From Tannerella sp. (GTDB taxonomy: Bacteria > Bacteroidota > Bacteroidia > Bacteroidales > Tannerellaceae): a stretch of DNA of 51,608 nt. Position numbers and translations under genes: made by a program. Below are positions 1 to 8,364 of this stretch, one piece after another (positions within the stretch are counted from its first letter, which is position 1; each line of letters opens with the position of its first letter). The notes beneath the pieces are model-generated. The model ran no database searches, was not told the DNA's origin, and saw only the letters and a list, made by a program, of their open reading frames with translations. Location of the stretch: NCBI GenBank assembly GCA_031285565.1, contig JAITVY010000103.1:1-51608 (forward strand), in the 5' to 3' direction.

Positions 1-39
1 ATCATAACGGGTGTGGGAACCACTTTTATACGTTTGCAT
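1..39 (-). CDS. tnpA: IS200/IS605 family transposase TnpA, N-terminal 13 codons only
   Basis: The minus-strand frame starts with ATG at 37-39 and reads MQTYKSGSHTRYD to the window edge without a stop. The GSHTxYD stretch shortly after the start is characteristic of the N-terminus of Y1 (HUH) transposases of the IS200/IS605 group, where it precedes the first beta strand of the catalytic fold. The start follows the -7 box at 54-61 and the hairpin at 70-83. The catalytic HUH motif and tyrosine would lie outside the window, so the assignment rests on 13 residues plus the end structure. A REP-associated (RAYT) relative is the main alternative. Confidence 0.6.
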   Translation of the reverse strand, partial: MQTYKSGSHTRYD

Positions 40-104
40 AAAACTCTTTTTTGCAAATATATAATTTCTCCGCCTAAAGGCGGGGGATTTCACCCATCCC
101 AGAA
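1..104 (-). mobile_element. Left end of an IS200/IS605-type insertion sequence (partial)
   Basis: Reading the minus strand, the segment holds a perfect hairpin (CCGCC-TAAA-GGCGG at 70-83), a Bacteroides-type -7 box (TATATTTG, 54-61 on the plus strand) and then the start of a reading frame typical of Y1 transposases. A subterminal hairpin just upstream of tnpA is the hallmark of IS200/IS605 ends; these elements have no inverted terminal repeats and make no target duplication. The outer tip is not defined by sequence alone. I place it near 96-108 because recognisable DUF418 coding sequence resumes there. The rest of the element lies left of the window. Confidence 0.62.
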
Positions 105-891
105 TTATAAATTAAAAAACAAAACCCTCCTGATCATTGCAGCCATCTGCATAATCCAACCTGTCGAATGGGCAAAAGTAATCTACGCCCTGGCAAATCC
201 CGACTACCAAATCGGCAAAAGCCTTGACTCCGCATTCTGGGCATTTACTATGGATGCTCAAAAAAATGCAGGCTTCCTCGAAATGGCAAAAGTAAACCTG
301 TGGTACGGGCAATTAGCTAGCCTCGCCTGGGCGTGGGAAAACGGACGCTGTTTCCAAGTCATTTCATTATTTATATTCGGATTTGTCATCGGACGGACAA
401 AATTCTTCGCTTACAGCGAGAAAAACATCCGGAAATGGGGACAATTACTCATTATCAGTATTATCTGCTTCTTCCCTCTTTACGGATTGATAAGTACCAT
501 ACCCCATTTTATTGAAAACCGTGCCATACTCAAACCGCTCACATTAATCATCCAGTCACTTGCCAAATTTTCATTCATGGTATTCCTCATGTCGCTGGTA
601 ATCCTTGCATTCTATACCTCAACGAAAAGAAAAAAATGGTTAAGCAAACTAATCCCCATCGGCAAAATGAGTCTCACGGCATATATCACCCAATCCATCA
701 TAGGATCGTTCATTTTCTATAACTGGGGACTCGGATTATACGACAAACTGGGCATCACCTATTCATTCCTCGTCGGAATAGGCATATTCATGATTCAATA
801 CATATTTGCCAAATGGTGGATGAAAACGCACCGCCACGGCCCGCTGGAACACATCTGGAAAAAAGCAACCTGGATCGGAACAAAGAAATAA
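103..891 (+). pseudogene. DUF418 family membrane protein, 3' fragment interrupted by the insertion sequence
   Basis: The frame is open from the window edge to 891, but only the part from about residue NKTLLI (codons from about 115) onward looks like a DUF418 protein. It has at least five hydrophobic segments, a WENGR-type motif in the middle, and the family's C-terminal signature IGKMSLTAYITQS followed by GPLEHIWKK. The upstream codons read through the insertion-sequence end (SPPKGGG comes from its hairpin), so they are not native protein. Full DUF418 proteins have roughly 350-400 residues; about 260 remain here. The missing N-terminal half is expected on the far side of the insertion. DUF418 proteins are inner-membrane proteins of unknown transport-like role. 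A GTG at 13 could start a fused product, but I doubt it is functional. Confidence 0.7.
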
Positions 892-913
892 AAAGAGAAA
901 TGATTTATGAATG

Positions 914-963
914 CGCTATGGACACATTACAAGTGATCCATAGACTACACATGGGCTATAGCG
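914..963 (+). other. Structured intergenic segment with two mutually exclusive hairpins
   Basis: Within the gene-free interval 892-1222, CTATGGA (916-922) pairs with TCCATAG (937-943), with CAC/GTG extending the stem inside. CGCTAT (914-919) can instead pair with ATAGCG (958-963). No U-run follows, so it is not a classical terminator. The rest of the interval holds low-complexity repeats of CAATTGTC near 1039-1062 and a promoter near 1099. I see no credible gene. Confidence 0.4.
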
Positions 964-1074
964 ACTACCATGACCATCGAAAGACAAAACATCCCCGTCA
1001 AATCACAATAATCATTAAAACTGACTATTCTTTCATTATCAATTGTCAACTCTCAATTGTCCATGGGTTTTTAC

Positions 1075-1106
1075 CTTTCTACTTTGCAAAAGGTTTACTA
1101 TTTTTG
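1075..1106 (+). promoter_or_regulatory. Bacteroides-type promoter for the S8 protease gene
   Basis: TATTTTTG (1099-1106) matches the -7 consensus TAnnTTTG exactly. About 20 bases upstream the sequence is CTTTC, a weak -33 box. This gives a leader of roughly 110 bases before the ATG at 1223. The leader contains CTTAGTGGTTAAG (1188-1200), a version of the motif seen in the leaders near 14.7 and 51.5 kb. Confidence 0.45.
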
Positions 1107-1222
1107 CAATAGCATACATACGCAGGTTTTAAAAGCGCAACTTTCGTAGTAATCAAAAGAAATCAGAATAGTTATCAGCTCATTGGGCTTAGTGGTTAAG
1201 TAGAATATAGTTAAATTATAAA

Positions 1223-2629
1223 ATGGCTAAAATGGATTTTAATTTTCAATTAAAAACCCGGATATATATACTATTGATATGCGGAGGAATATCCCTCTCA
1301 TGGGTTCCGGCATCTGCCAACGAAACATTTTGTTTTCGCGTATACTTAAAAGACAAAGGTGTAGAAGATAAAGTCATCCTTTCTCCCGAAGGTATTATTT
1401 CGGAAGAAGCATTCGAACGGCGTACGAAGCGAGGTGTCGAAATAAACACATCGGATATTCCGATCAACCCTTCTTACATCACCTCCATTTTATCCGCAGG
1501 AGGGCAACTCGTTACGCAAAGTAAATGGATGAAAACAGTCGTCATCGAGGGCAAAGACAGCCTCCTTTCTGAGAAACTCAAAGCATTGCCGATAGTAGAT
1601 TCCATTAAATGCGTATGGAAAGGATCCGACAGACTAAAGCACAACGGATGTCCCGACGACAAGTCTGAGCTTTCCCCTTCCGATGAAAAACGAACCGGTG
1701 AATACGGATATGCACAGGAACAAATTGAAATGCTCAACGGTGCCTACCTGCACGAGTCAGGCCGGAAAGGTCAGGGCATACGCATCGCTGTTATAGACGC
1801 CGGCTTCCTGAATGTAAACCGAATTAATGCATTCAAAAATCTAAACTTAATAGGTACTCACAACATCGTATTTCCGGATGAGGATGTATTTTGCGACGAC
1901 GATCACGGAACAAAAGTACTATCCTGTATGGCTGCCAATTTACCGGGTGTAATGGTAGGGACAGCGCCCGAAGCCTCGTACCTGTTAATTAAAAGTGAAG
2001 ATGTACGGTCCGAATTTCCCATCGAAGAAGACTACTGGGCAGCCGCTCTGGAATATGCCGATAGCATAGGCGTAGATATTGTAACATCATCATTAGGATA
2101 CTTCCGCTTCGATACCGATGATTCCGTATATACAACTTCCGACCTCGACGGCCGGACCGCATTCATCACACAAATAGCAGAAAAAGCATCTGAAAAAGGT
2201 ATGTTACTTTTTTGCAGCGCCGGAAATGAAGGAAACCATATGTGGGAAAAAATTACATTTCCAGGCGATGCACCAAATGTATTGACTGTTGGAGCTATTA
2301 CTTCCGAAAAAGAACGCAGTACTTTCAGTTCAATAGGATTTACGGCAGACTACCGGATAAAACCCGATATCGTTGCATTAGGAACCGGCGTTTGCGTAAT
2401 CAACGGAACCGGAAATATACAATATACAAACGGCACATCTTTCTCTACCCCCATCGTTGCCGGTCTTGGAGCCTGTCTCTGGCAAGGTCTGACATGGCTC
2501 ACAAACAAAGAACTGATCCAGTTAATCCGGCAAACAGCTTCACAAACCAGTCAACCTGATGTAGAAAAGGGATACGGAATCCCGGATATGGAGAAAGCTT
2601 ACAGAAAGGAAATGAATGCACCTATTTAA
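1223..2629 (+). CDS. S8 family subtilisin-like serine peptidase, secreted
   Basis: This 468-residue protein has a Sec signal peptide (about residues 10-32, ending near ASA-N) followed by a propeptide-like region to about 165. The S8 catalytic domain follows: Asp192 in VIDAGF, His228 in DDDHGT, the oxyanion Asn in SAGNEGN, and Ser406 in NGTSFSTP. All triad residues are present, so an active extracytoplasmic endopeptidase is expected. It ends soon after the catalytic domain with no sorting tail. Its last four codons overlap the xseA start (2616), implying translational coupling to a DNA-repair nuclease, a pairing with no obvious functional logic. A second ATG at 1232 is an alternative start. 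Confidence 0.9.
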   Translation: MAKMDFNFQLKTRIYILLICGGISLSWVPASANETFCFRVYLKDKGVEDKVILSPEGIISEEAFERRTKRGVEINTSDIPINPSYITSILSAGGQLVTQSKWMKTVVIEGKDSLLSEKLKALPIVDSIKCVWKGSDRLKHNGCPDDKSELSPSDEKRTGEYGYAQEQIEMLNGAYLHESGRKGQGIRIAVIDAGFLNVNRINAFKNLNLIGTHNIVFPDEDVFCDDDHGTKVLSCMAANLPGVMVGTAPEASYLLIKSEDVRSEFPIEEDYWAAALEYADSIGVDIVTSSLGYFRFDTDDSVYTTSDLDGRTAFITQIAEKASEKGMLLFCSAGNEGNHMWEKITFPGDAPNVLTVGAITSEKERSTFSSIGFTADYRIKPDIVALGTGVCVINGTGNIQYTNGTSFSTPIVAGLGACLWQGLTWLTNKELIQLIRQTASQTSQPDVEKGYGIPDMEKAYRKEMNAPI

Positions 2630-4004
2630 TAACATAGACTCTTCAGATGCCCTTTCGTTATCTCAGCTAAACGAACAGGTACACAAAGCGATTTCCGAAT
2701 CACTTCCCGAAGTCTATTGGGTTCGTGCCGAAACAAGCGATGTACGGATCAATGCATCATCAGGCCATTGCTATCTCGAATTTGTCGAAAAAGACCCGCG
2801 AACTGAGCAAATCATAGCAAAAGCCCGTGGCACCATCTGGGCTCGCACGTTTCATATACTAAAACCATACTTCGAAGAGACAACCCGGCAATCGTTCGTA
2901 TCCGGACTAAAAGTCTTGGTAAAAGTATCTGTTGAGTTCCACAAATTGTATGGCTATAGCCTTACCGTACATGACATTGACCCGTCTTATACGCTGGGCG
3001 ATCTCGTACAAAAACGAATGGAGATAATTCGTCGCCTGCAGCAAGAAGGGATTTTCGATCTCAATAAAGAGCTCCCTTTATCCGGGTTACCTCAACGGAT
3101 CGCCGTCATAACATCACCGACAGCAGCCGGATACGAAGACTTTCTCAACCAGTTAATCCACAATAAAGCCGGATACGCTTTCTACGTAAAACTCTTTCCC
3201 GCCATCATGCAGGGAGAGAAAACAGAAGAATCAATCATAGAGGCGCTCGACCAGGTCTGGCAATATTCCGACCATTTCGATGCAGTAGTCATCATCAGGG
3301 GCGGTGGTTCTGCTTCCGACCTCAATTGCTTCGATTCATACATGCTGGCAGCCCATTGCGCACAATTCCCCATTCCGGTCATTACCGGGATCGGACACGA
3401 ACGCGACGACTCCATCGTAGACATGGTAGCCCACACCCGGATGAAAACACCCACAGCCGTTGCAGCTTTCCTCATCAGCCTCGTAGACGAACAAGCCGAA
3501 GCGTTGGACGAACTGCAACAAACACTCTGTGCAGTATCCACCGAAATAATCGCTTCCCATAAGAACGAATTAACATTGATGACAACAAAACTTCCCGTAT
3601 CCGTCACATATCAACTCGAACGGAACCGGAATAAACTGCTTGCATTAAAAAGTGATCTATCTGGAGTCAATCTACTGATATTAAAACAAAAGTCATTGCT
3701 CTCTGAAATAAGGCAATCGCTACAAAATACGGTGTCCAATCTTGTCACCGGTCAGAATCACATCCTGAAAGAAACAATGCAAACGATCCTGAACACTACC
3801 CGGTCACTCTTGGCTGAAAAACGGCAAGCTATTGAACTATTAGACCAATTCGTCAGGCTCGCATCACCCGCATATATCCTAAAACGCGGATACACGCTCA
3901 CATTAAAAGACGGCAAAATCGTCAAAAAAGCCTCTGAATTAAAAACCGGAGACGAAATAGTAACACAGTTCAGCGATGGTAAACAGAAAGCGGTAATTAA
4001 ATAA
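2616..4004 (+). CDS. xseA: Exodeoxyribonuclease VII large subunit
   Basis: This 462-residue protein carries the XseA layout. An N-terminal OB fold (about 15-115) precedes the catalytic region containing ITSPTAAGYEDF and the conserved TGIGHERDD stretch (257-265), then a long helical coiled region (about 290-400), and finally a C-terminal segment with LKRGYTLT. ExoVII degrades single-stranded DNA from both ends in a large complex with several XseB copies. The start overlaps the end of the S8 protease gene by 14 bases. The stop is followed after one base by a palindromic repeat, and xseB begins 159 bases later. Confidence 0.95.
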   Translation: MHLFNNIDSSDALSLSQLNEQVHKAISESLPEVYWVRAETSDVRINASSGHCYLEFVEKDPRTEQIIAKARGTIWARTFHILKPYFEETTRQSFVSGLKVLVKVSVEFHKLYGYSLTVHDIDPSYTLGDLVQKRMEIIRRLQQEGIFDLNKELPLSGLPQRIAVITSPTAAGYEDFLNQLIHNKAGYAFYVKLFPAIMQGEKTEESIIEALDQVWQYSDHFDAVVIIRGGGSASDLNCFDSYMLAAHCAQFPIPVITGIGHERDDSIVDMVAHTRMKTPTAVAAFLISLVDEQAEALDELQQTLCAVSTEIIASHKNELTLMTTKLPVSVTYQLERNRNKLLALKSDLSGVNLLILKQKSLLSEIRQSLQNTVSNLVTGQNHILKETMQTILNTTRSLLAEKRQAIELLDQFVRLASPAYILKRGYTLTLKDGKIVKKASELKTGDEIVTQFSDGKQKAVIK

Positions 4005-4005
4005 A

Positions 4006-4030
4006 CCCCAAACCCCTGAAGGGGCTTTAA
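4006..4030 (+). repeat. Interspersed palindromic repeat, copy abutting the xseA stop
   Basis: The core CCCCTGAAGGGG is preceded by CCCCAAA and followed by CTTT. It starts one base after the xseA stop codon. An inverted copy lies at 4127-4147, so the pair brackets about 96 bases of AT-rich DNA with no gene. The short G/C stem followed by CTTTAAAA could act as a weak terminator or 3'-end stabiliser. Confidence 0.75.
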
Positions 4031-4126
4031 AAGAATATTGTAAAATAATCTGTGCTAATTAGTCGTTAAGAAATAAATAAATGCGCTATAACAGAGAACT
4101 AAGTTAAAATAGACAGAACAGCCTTA

Positions 4127-4147
4127 AGCCCCTTCAGGGGTTTGGGG
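4127..4147 (-). repeat. Interspersed palindromic repeat, inverted copy before xseB
   Basis: This is the reverse complement of the copy at 4006-4030 with the same CCCCTGAAGGGG core, ending 16 bases before the xseB start. Transcribed together, the two copies could fold into one long stem-loop and separate xseA from xseB expression. Confidence 0.75.
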
Positions 4148-4163
4148 TAAAAATTGCATCAGA

Positions 4164-4358
4164 ATGAAAAAAACAGAATCATATAACGAATCAATTGCTA
4201 AACTCCGGGAGATCGTCTCTGACATCGAAAGTGGAGAATTGGATGTAGATATCCTTTCCGAGAAAGTAAAAGAAGCCAGTCGTCTCATTAAAGTTTGTAA
4301 AGACAAACTATTCAAAGCCGACGAAGAAGTAAAGAAAATACTCGAAGAATTACAATGA
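4164..4358 (+). CDS. xseB: Exodeoxyribonuclease VII small subunit
   Basis: The 64-residue protein is the usual XseB size. It shows the family pattern: an amphipathic helix with YNESIAKLREIVSDIESGELDVD, then a second helix rich in Lys and Glu ending LFKADEEVKKILEELQ. It binds the coiled region of XseA and is needed for ExoVII activity. Its stop overlaps the ispD start as ATGA (4355-4358), indicating coupled translation. Confidence 0.92.
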   Translation: MKKTESYNESIAKLREIVSDIESGELDVDILSEKVKEASRLIKVCKDKLFKADEEVKKILEELQ

Positions 4359-5017
4359 AATACGGAGTAATCATCGTAGCCGGCGGTCAGGGAGAACGAA
4401 TGGGAAGCATTTTACCAAAACAATTCATCCCGATTCATGGGAAACCCATTCTGATGCATACACTCGAGTTATTCCATAGTTGGAATACAGCCGCCACATT
4501 AATATTGGTTTTACCCAAATCACATCAGGACTACTGGAAAATGTTAGTACGGGAATTAAATTGCGAGATACCACACCAGATTGTAGATGGTGGAGAGACA
4601 CGTTTTCATTCTGTACGTAACGGATTAATGCAACTCACCAATTGTGAGTTGGTTGGCGTACACGACGGAGTTCGTCCGCTCGTCTCGTGCGAAGTTATTG
4701 ACAACTGTTTCAAGAAAGCGGCAGAAACCGGAGCAGTCATCCCGGTTATCCCATTAACCGAAACCATCCGTAAACGCGATGGAGAATACAGCTATTCGGT
4801 CAACAGAGCTGAATATGTAAACGTACAAACACCCCAGGTATTCCGGTATGATTGGTTAGTAGAAGCATACCGGCAAAACTATATACCCGGATTTACAGAC
4901 GATGCTTCGGTAATTGAAAACAATGGAAAAACAATATATCTGGTCGAAGGTAACACCGAAAATATAAAAATAACAAATCCGATTGACCTGATTATTGCTG
5001 AGAAATTACTATCGTAA
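4355..5017 (+). CDS. ispD: 2-C-methyl-D-erythritol 4-phosphate cytidylyltransferase
   Basis: The 220-residue protein joins CTP to MEP in the non-mevalonate isoprenoid pathway. The N-terminal nucleotide-binding loop VAGGQGERMG (8-17) is followed by PKQF, with Arg15 and Lys22 in the positions of the two catalytic basic residues of the family. GVHDGVRPLV, the dimer-arm region VQTPQVFRYD and TDDASVIE are also typical. It begins within the xseB stop codon. 58 bases separate it from recG, so an xseB-ispD-recG transcript is plausible. Confidence 0.95.
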   Translation: MKYGVIIVAGGQGERMGSILPKQFIPIHGKPILMHTLELFHSWNTAATLILVLPKSHQDYWKMLVRELNCEIPHQIVDGGETRFHSVRNGLMQLTNCELVGVHDGVRPLVSCEVIDNCFKKAAETGAVIPVIPLTETIRKRDGEYSYSVNRAEYVNVQTPQVFRYDWLVEAYRQNYIPGFTDDASVIENNGKTIYLVEGNTENIKITNPIDLIIAEKLLS

Positions 5018-5075
5018 ACAAAGCTGGAGAAAGGACTAACATACTTAAACGACAAAGTGACAAAAATATAAAATC

Positions 5076-7175
5076 TTGAACATAGAAATTAGCAACCGCC
5101 CAATCATGTATCTGGCGGGCGTAGGCCCCAAAAAAGCAGAAATGTTACGAAACGAAGTAAATATCGCTTCGTATGAAGACCTGCTATATTATTTCCCCTA
5201 CAAATACATTGATCGTAGCCGGTTCTATAAAGTAAGCGAAATCAATGGCAATATGCCATACATCCAGCTCAAAGGACGGATTGTCTTATTTGATATTGTC
5301 GGCGAATTCCGCACCAAACGGCTTATCGCCAAATTTACCGATGGAACCGGAACCATCGACCTGGTATGGTTCCAGGGACTCAAATTCATTACCGACAAAT
5401 ATAAAACAAACACCGAATACATCATTTTCGGCAAGCCAACCGAATTTGGCCGGAGCTTTAACATCGTTCACCCGGATATCGACTCCATCGAAGATATACA
5501 ACAGGTAGCCAACGGACTTACTCCTTTCTACAATACCACCGAACGGATGAAAAAATCTTTCCTCCATTCGCGCGCTATTCAAAACCTGCAATTCGCATTG
5601 CTTTCTTCAATCAATTGGACATTACCTGAGACCCTACCTGATTATATTTTAAAGCAACTCCAAATGCTTCCTTTATCCGAAGCAATGCGGAATATCCACT
5701 TTCCACAATCGGTAGACTTACTCAATAAAGCCAAACTCCGGCTCAAGTTTGACGAACTATTTTTCATCCAGCTCAATATACTGCTAACCGCACGAGTCCG
5801 GCAACAGAAACTCAAAGGACTTGTATTCACAAAAGTAGGCGATTGTTTCAATACCTTCTATAAAGACTACCTTCCGTTCGAATTAACCAACGCACAAAAA
5901 CGGGTAGTTCGCGAGATTCGTGCAGATGTCGGTAGCGGACGGCAAATGAACCGTCTCCTGCAAGGCGATGTAGGTAGTGGGAAAACACTCGTAGCCCTTC
6001 TGTCCATGCTACTTGCCATAGACAATGGATACCAGGCATGCATGATGGCTCCAACGGAAATCCTCGCCCAACAACACTATGTCACACTACTGGAGTTTCT
6101 GAAAGACATGCCCATTCGCGTTGCAATCCTCACCGGTTCAACCAAAAAGAAAGAGCGGAACGAACTATTACCCGCCATTGCCAACGGCGAAATACAAATC
6201 CTGGTCGGAACACACGCCCTGATCGAAGGAACCGTTGTTTTCAAATCACTCGGATTAGCCATTATCGACGAACAACACCGTTTCGGTGTAGAACAACGCT
6301 CCAAACTCTGGATAAAAAACAAACTTGTCCCCCATATCCTGATCATGAGCGCCACCCCTATCCCCCGGACATTAGCCATGACACTTTATGGTGATCTCGA
6401 TGTTTCCGTAATCGATGAGCTCCCTCCGGGACGTAAACCCATCAAAACCCTACACCGCTACGACAACAAAAAAGCCGAACTCTATGCCTTCCTGCGGCAG
6501 GAACTTCAGAAAGGTCGTCAGGTCTATGTAGTCTATCCCTTAATCGAAGAAAGCGAAAAGCTCGATTACAAAAACCTCGAACACGGTTTCGAAGTCTTTA
6601 CCGAAGCATTTCCCGAATACACCGTTTGCATGGTACATGGCAAAATGAAACCAAAGGAAAAAGAAACCCAAATGCAACGCTTCGTATCAGGTGAAGCACA
6701 CATTCTGGTAGCAACCACCGTAATTGAAGTAGGTGTAAACGTCCCGAATGCCTCCGTGATGGTCATTGAGAGCGCCGAACGTTTCGGACTATCACAGTTG
6801 CACCAGCTACGCGGACGTGTAGGGCGGGGAGCGGAACAATCCTACTGTATCCTCGTATCATCCTATAAACTAAGCAACGAAACGCGCAAACGACTGGAGA
6901 TTATGGTAAACAGCAACGATGGATTCGAGATTGCCGAAGCCGACCTACGCCTGCGTGGTCATGGCGATCTGGAAGGAACCCAACAAAGCGGCGACGGATT
7001 ATACCTGAAAATCGCCAGCCTGGCAGCCGACGGACAAATTATGCAATATGCCCGTAACCTGGCAGAGCAAATACTTGACAAAGACCCCAACCTCGAAACA
7101 CCCGAAAACAAACTGCTCAGGGAACGCCTCACCACCCTCTTCAGTAAAAAAATGAGCTGGGGACTAATCAGCTAA
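5076..7175 (+). CDS. recG: ATP-dependent DNA helicase RecG
   Basis: This 699-residue helicase unwinds and regresses stalled replication forks and branch-migrates Holliday junctions. The N-terminal wedge/OB domain opens with the GVGPKKAEML helix-hairpin motif. The helicase core has Walker A GDVGSGKT (297-304), DEQH (398-401), SATPIPRTLAM, and the late motifs GRVGRG and ESAERFGLSQLHQLRG. I chose the TTG at 5076 because it supplies about ten residues (MNIEISNRPI) ahead of the MYLAGVGPKK motif, as in Bacteroidales relatives. The first ATG (5106) would begin directly at that motif. Confidence 0.95.
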   Translation: MNIEISNRPIMYLAGVGPKKAEMLRNEVNIASYEDLLYYFPYKYIDRSRFYKVSEINGNMPYIQLKGRIVLFDIVGEFRTKRLIAKFTDGTGTIDLVWFQGLKFITDKYKTNTEYIIFGKPTEFGRSFNIVHPDIDSIEDIQQVANGLTPFYNTTERMKKSFLHSRAIQNLQFALLSSINWTLPETLPDYILKQLQMLPLSEAMRNIHFPQSVDLLNKAKLRLKFDELFFIQLNILLTARVRQQKLKGLVFTKVGDCFNTFYKDYLPFELTNAQKRVVREIRADVGSGRQMNRLLQGDVGSGKTLVALLSMLLAIDNGYQACMMAPTEILAQQHYVTLLEFLKDMPIRVAILTGSTKKKERNELLPAIANGEIQILVGTHALIEGTVVFKSLGLAIIDEQHRFGVEQRSKLWIKNKLVPHILIMSATPIPRTLAMTLYGDLDVSVIDELPPGRKPIKTLHRYDNKKAELYAFLRQELQKGRQVYVVYPLIEESEKLDYKNLEHGFEVFTEAFPEYTVCMVHGKMKPKEKETQMQRFVSGEAHILVATTVIEVGVNVPNASVMVIESAERFGLSQLHQLRGRVGRGAEQSYCILVSSYKLSNETRKRLEIMVNSNDGFEIAEADLRLRGHGDLEGTQQSGDGLYLKIASLAADGQIMQYARNLAEQILDKDPNLETPENKLLRERLTTLFSKKMSWGLIS

Positions 7176-7200
7176 CCCCCAAACCCCTGAAGGGGCTTAA
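7176..7200 (+). repeat. Interspersed palindromic repeat abutting the recG stop
   Basis: It begins immediately after the recG TAA with CCCCCAAA, then the CCCCTGAAGGGG core, then CTTAA. Orientation relative to the gene is the same as for the xseA copy. Confidence 0.75.
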
Positions 7201-7248
7201 TAATTGAGAATTAAAAGAATGCATAAATCAGAAGAATAACAACGACCT

Positions 7249-8313
7249 ATGAACACATCCGACATCCTTTCACTCCGTCTCTACAACCAACAACTCATAA
7301 CCAACAACCGGTTTAAGGAACCTGCCGAAATCGTCGCATGGATGGGAGCCATGCAATCGCAAACCCTCGAAATGGCGAAATGGGCAATCGGAGTGCGCCT
7401 GCCCGGCACAACCGTTAATGATATTGAAGACTCCCTCAACAATGGTCGTATCATACGCACACATATCCTGCGCCCAACGTGGCATTTCGTTTCCGCCAAA
7501 GACATCCATTGGATGTTCGATCTTTCAAACCCACGAATTAAACCGATCTATATTTCCTACTGCAAACTCATCGAAGCAGACGAGCAAACGATTATAAGTA
7601 CATATCCGATTATTGAAAAAACATTTGCCGGAGGCAACCACTTCACGAAACCGGAAATACAGGAAATCCTGCAACAACACGGAATCAAAACCGACGACCG
7701 TTGGCTCAATATGATAATAAGCCGTGCCGAAATGGAAGGGATTATATGCAATGGCAAATTGCGCGGAAGTAAACAAACCTTTACACTACTCCATGAATGG
7801 GTCCCGAAAAAATATACCTTATCCAAAGAAGAATCGCTCGAACGGCTCGCCCGACGATTCTTCACAAGCCATAGTCCTGCTACGGTAGAAGATTTTGCCT
7901 GGTGGTCGGGATTAACAATTACCGAGTGCAGGCAGGCGCTCCAATTAATAAAAGATGATTTTATAAGCGAAGATATAAACGGCCGGACTTTTTGGTTAAA
8001 AAACGACTTTAAAATACCTGAAATCAAAAAACCATCCGTCCTGCTTCTCCCTCCTTTTGATGAATATGTTGTAAGCTATAAAAACCGTTCCGAAATAGTC
8101 GAAGATGTCCACTACAACAAAGTAATGACCAAAAACGGGCTTTTTGACCCTACCATGATGCTCAATGGAGAAATCATCGGGAAATGGAAAAAGAAAACCG
8201 TAAAAAAAGGAGCACAGGTAGATCTGACCTATTTCGTTGACACAACAAAGAAAGTACAAGCCCTGTTCGATAAGGAAGCCAAACGCGTAGAAGCATTTTA
8301 CAAAAAAGAGTAG
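7249..8313 (+). CDS. AlkZ-like winged-helix DNA glycosylase (HTH_42 family)
   Basis: This 354-residue protein shows the three-winged-helix HTH_42 architecture: the N-terminal LRLYNQQL start, a TWHFVSAKDIHWM segment (about 80-90), and a C-terminal region with LLPPFDEYVVSYKNR (about 265-280). Family members such as AlkZ and E. coli YcaQ/AlkX excise crosslinked or alkylated bases. The catalytic QxQ signature of the AlkZ branch appears as Q36-S-Q38 in GAMQSQTLEMAKW; the YcaQ branch has QxD instead. Position 74 bases after recG, a fork-repair helicase, fits a DNA-repair role. Substrate (interstrand crosslinks or monoadducts) cannot be told from sequence. Confidence 0.78.
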   Translation: MNTSDILSLRLYNQQLITNNRFKEPAEIVAWMGAMQSQTLEMAKWAIGVRLPGTTVNDIEDSLNNGRIIRTHILRPTWHFVSAKDIHWMFDLSNPRIKPIYISYCKLIEADEQTIISTYPIIEKTFAGGNHFTKPEIQEILQQHGIKTDDRWLNMIISRAEMEGIICNGKLRGSKQTFTLLHEWVPKKYTLSKEESLERLARRFFTSHSPATVEDFAWWSGLTITECRQALQLIKDDFISEDINGRTFWLKNDFKIPEIKKPSVLLLPPFDEYVVSYKNRSEIVEDVHYNKVMTKNGLFDPTMMLNGEIIGKWKKKTVKKGAQVDLTYFVDTTKKVQALFDKEAKRVEAFYKKE

Positions 8314-8334
8314 ACAATCTCCGGATTAATTCAC

Positions 8335-8342
8335 TATTTTTG
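8335..8342 (+). promoter_or_regulatory. -7 promoter box for the serine acetyltransferase gene
   Basis: TATTTTTG matches TAnnTTTG and lies 22 bases before the ATG at 8365. No convincing -33 box is visible. Confidence 0.4.
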
Positions 8343-8364
8343 TATTTATTAAACTCCCAGAACA

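Noticed and set aside
13..120. GTG start at 13 as the true beginning of the DUF418 protein
   Set aside because: The first 30 or so codons read through an insertion-sequence end on the opposite strand and its hairpin, and do not resemble the family.
813..1112. 99-codon plus-strand frame after the DUF418 fragment
   Set aside because: It overlaps the DUF418 end in another frame and then runs through low-complexity CAATTGTC repeats; no recognisable domain.
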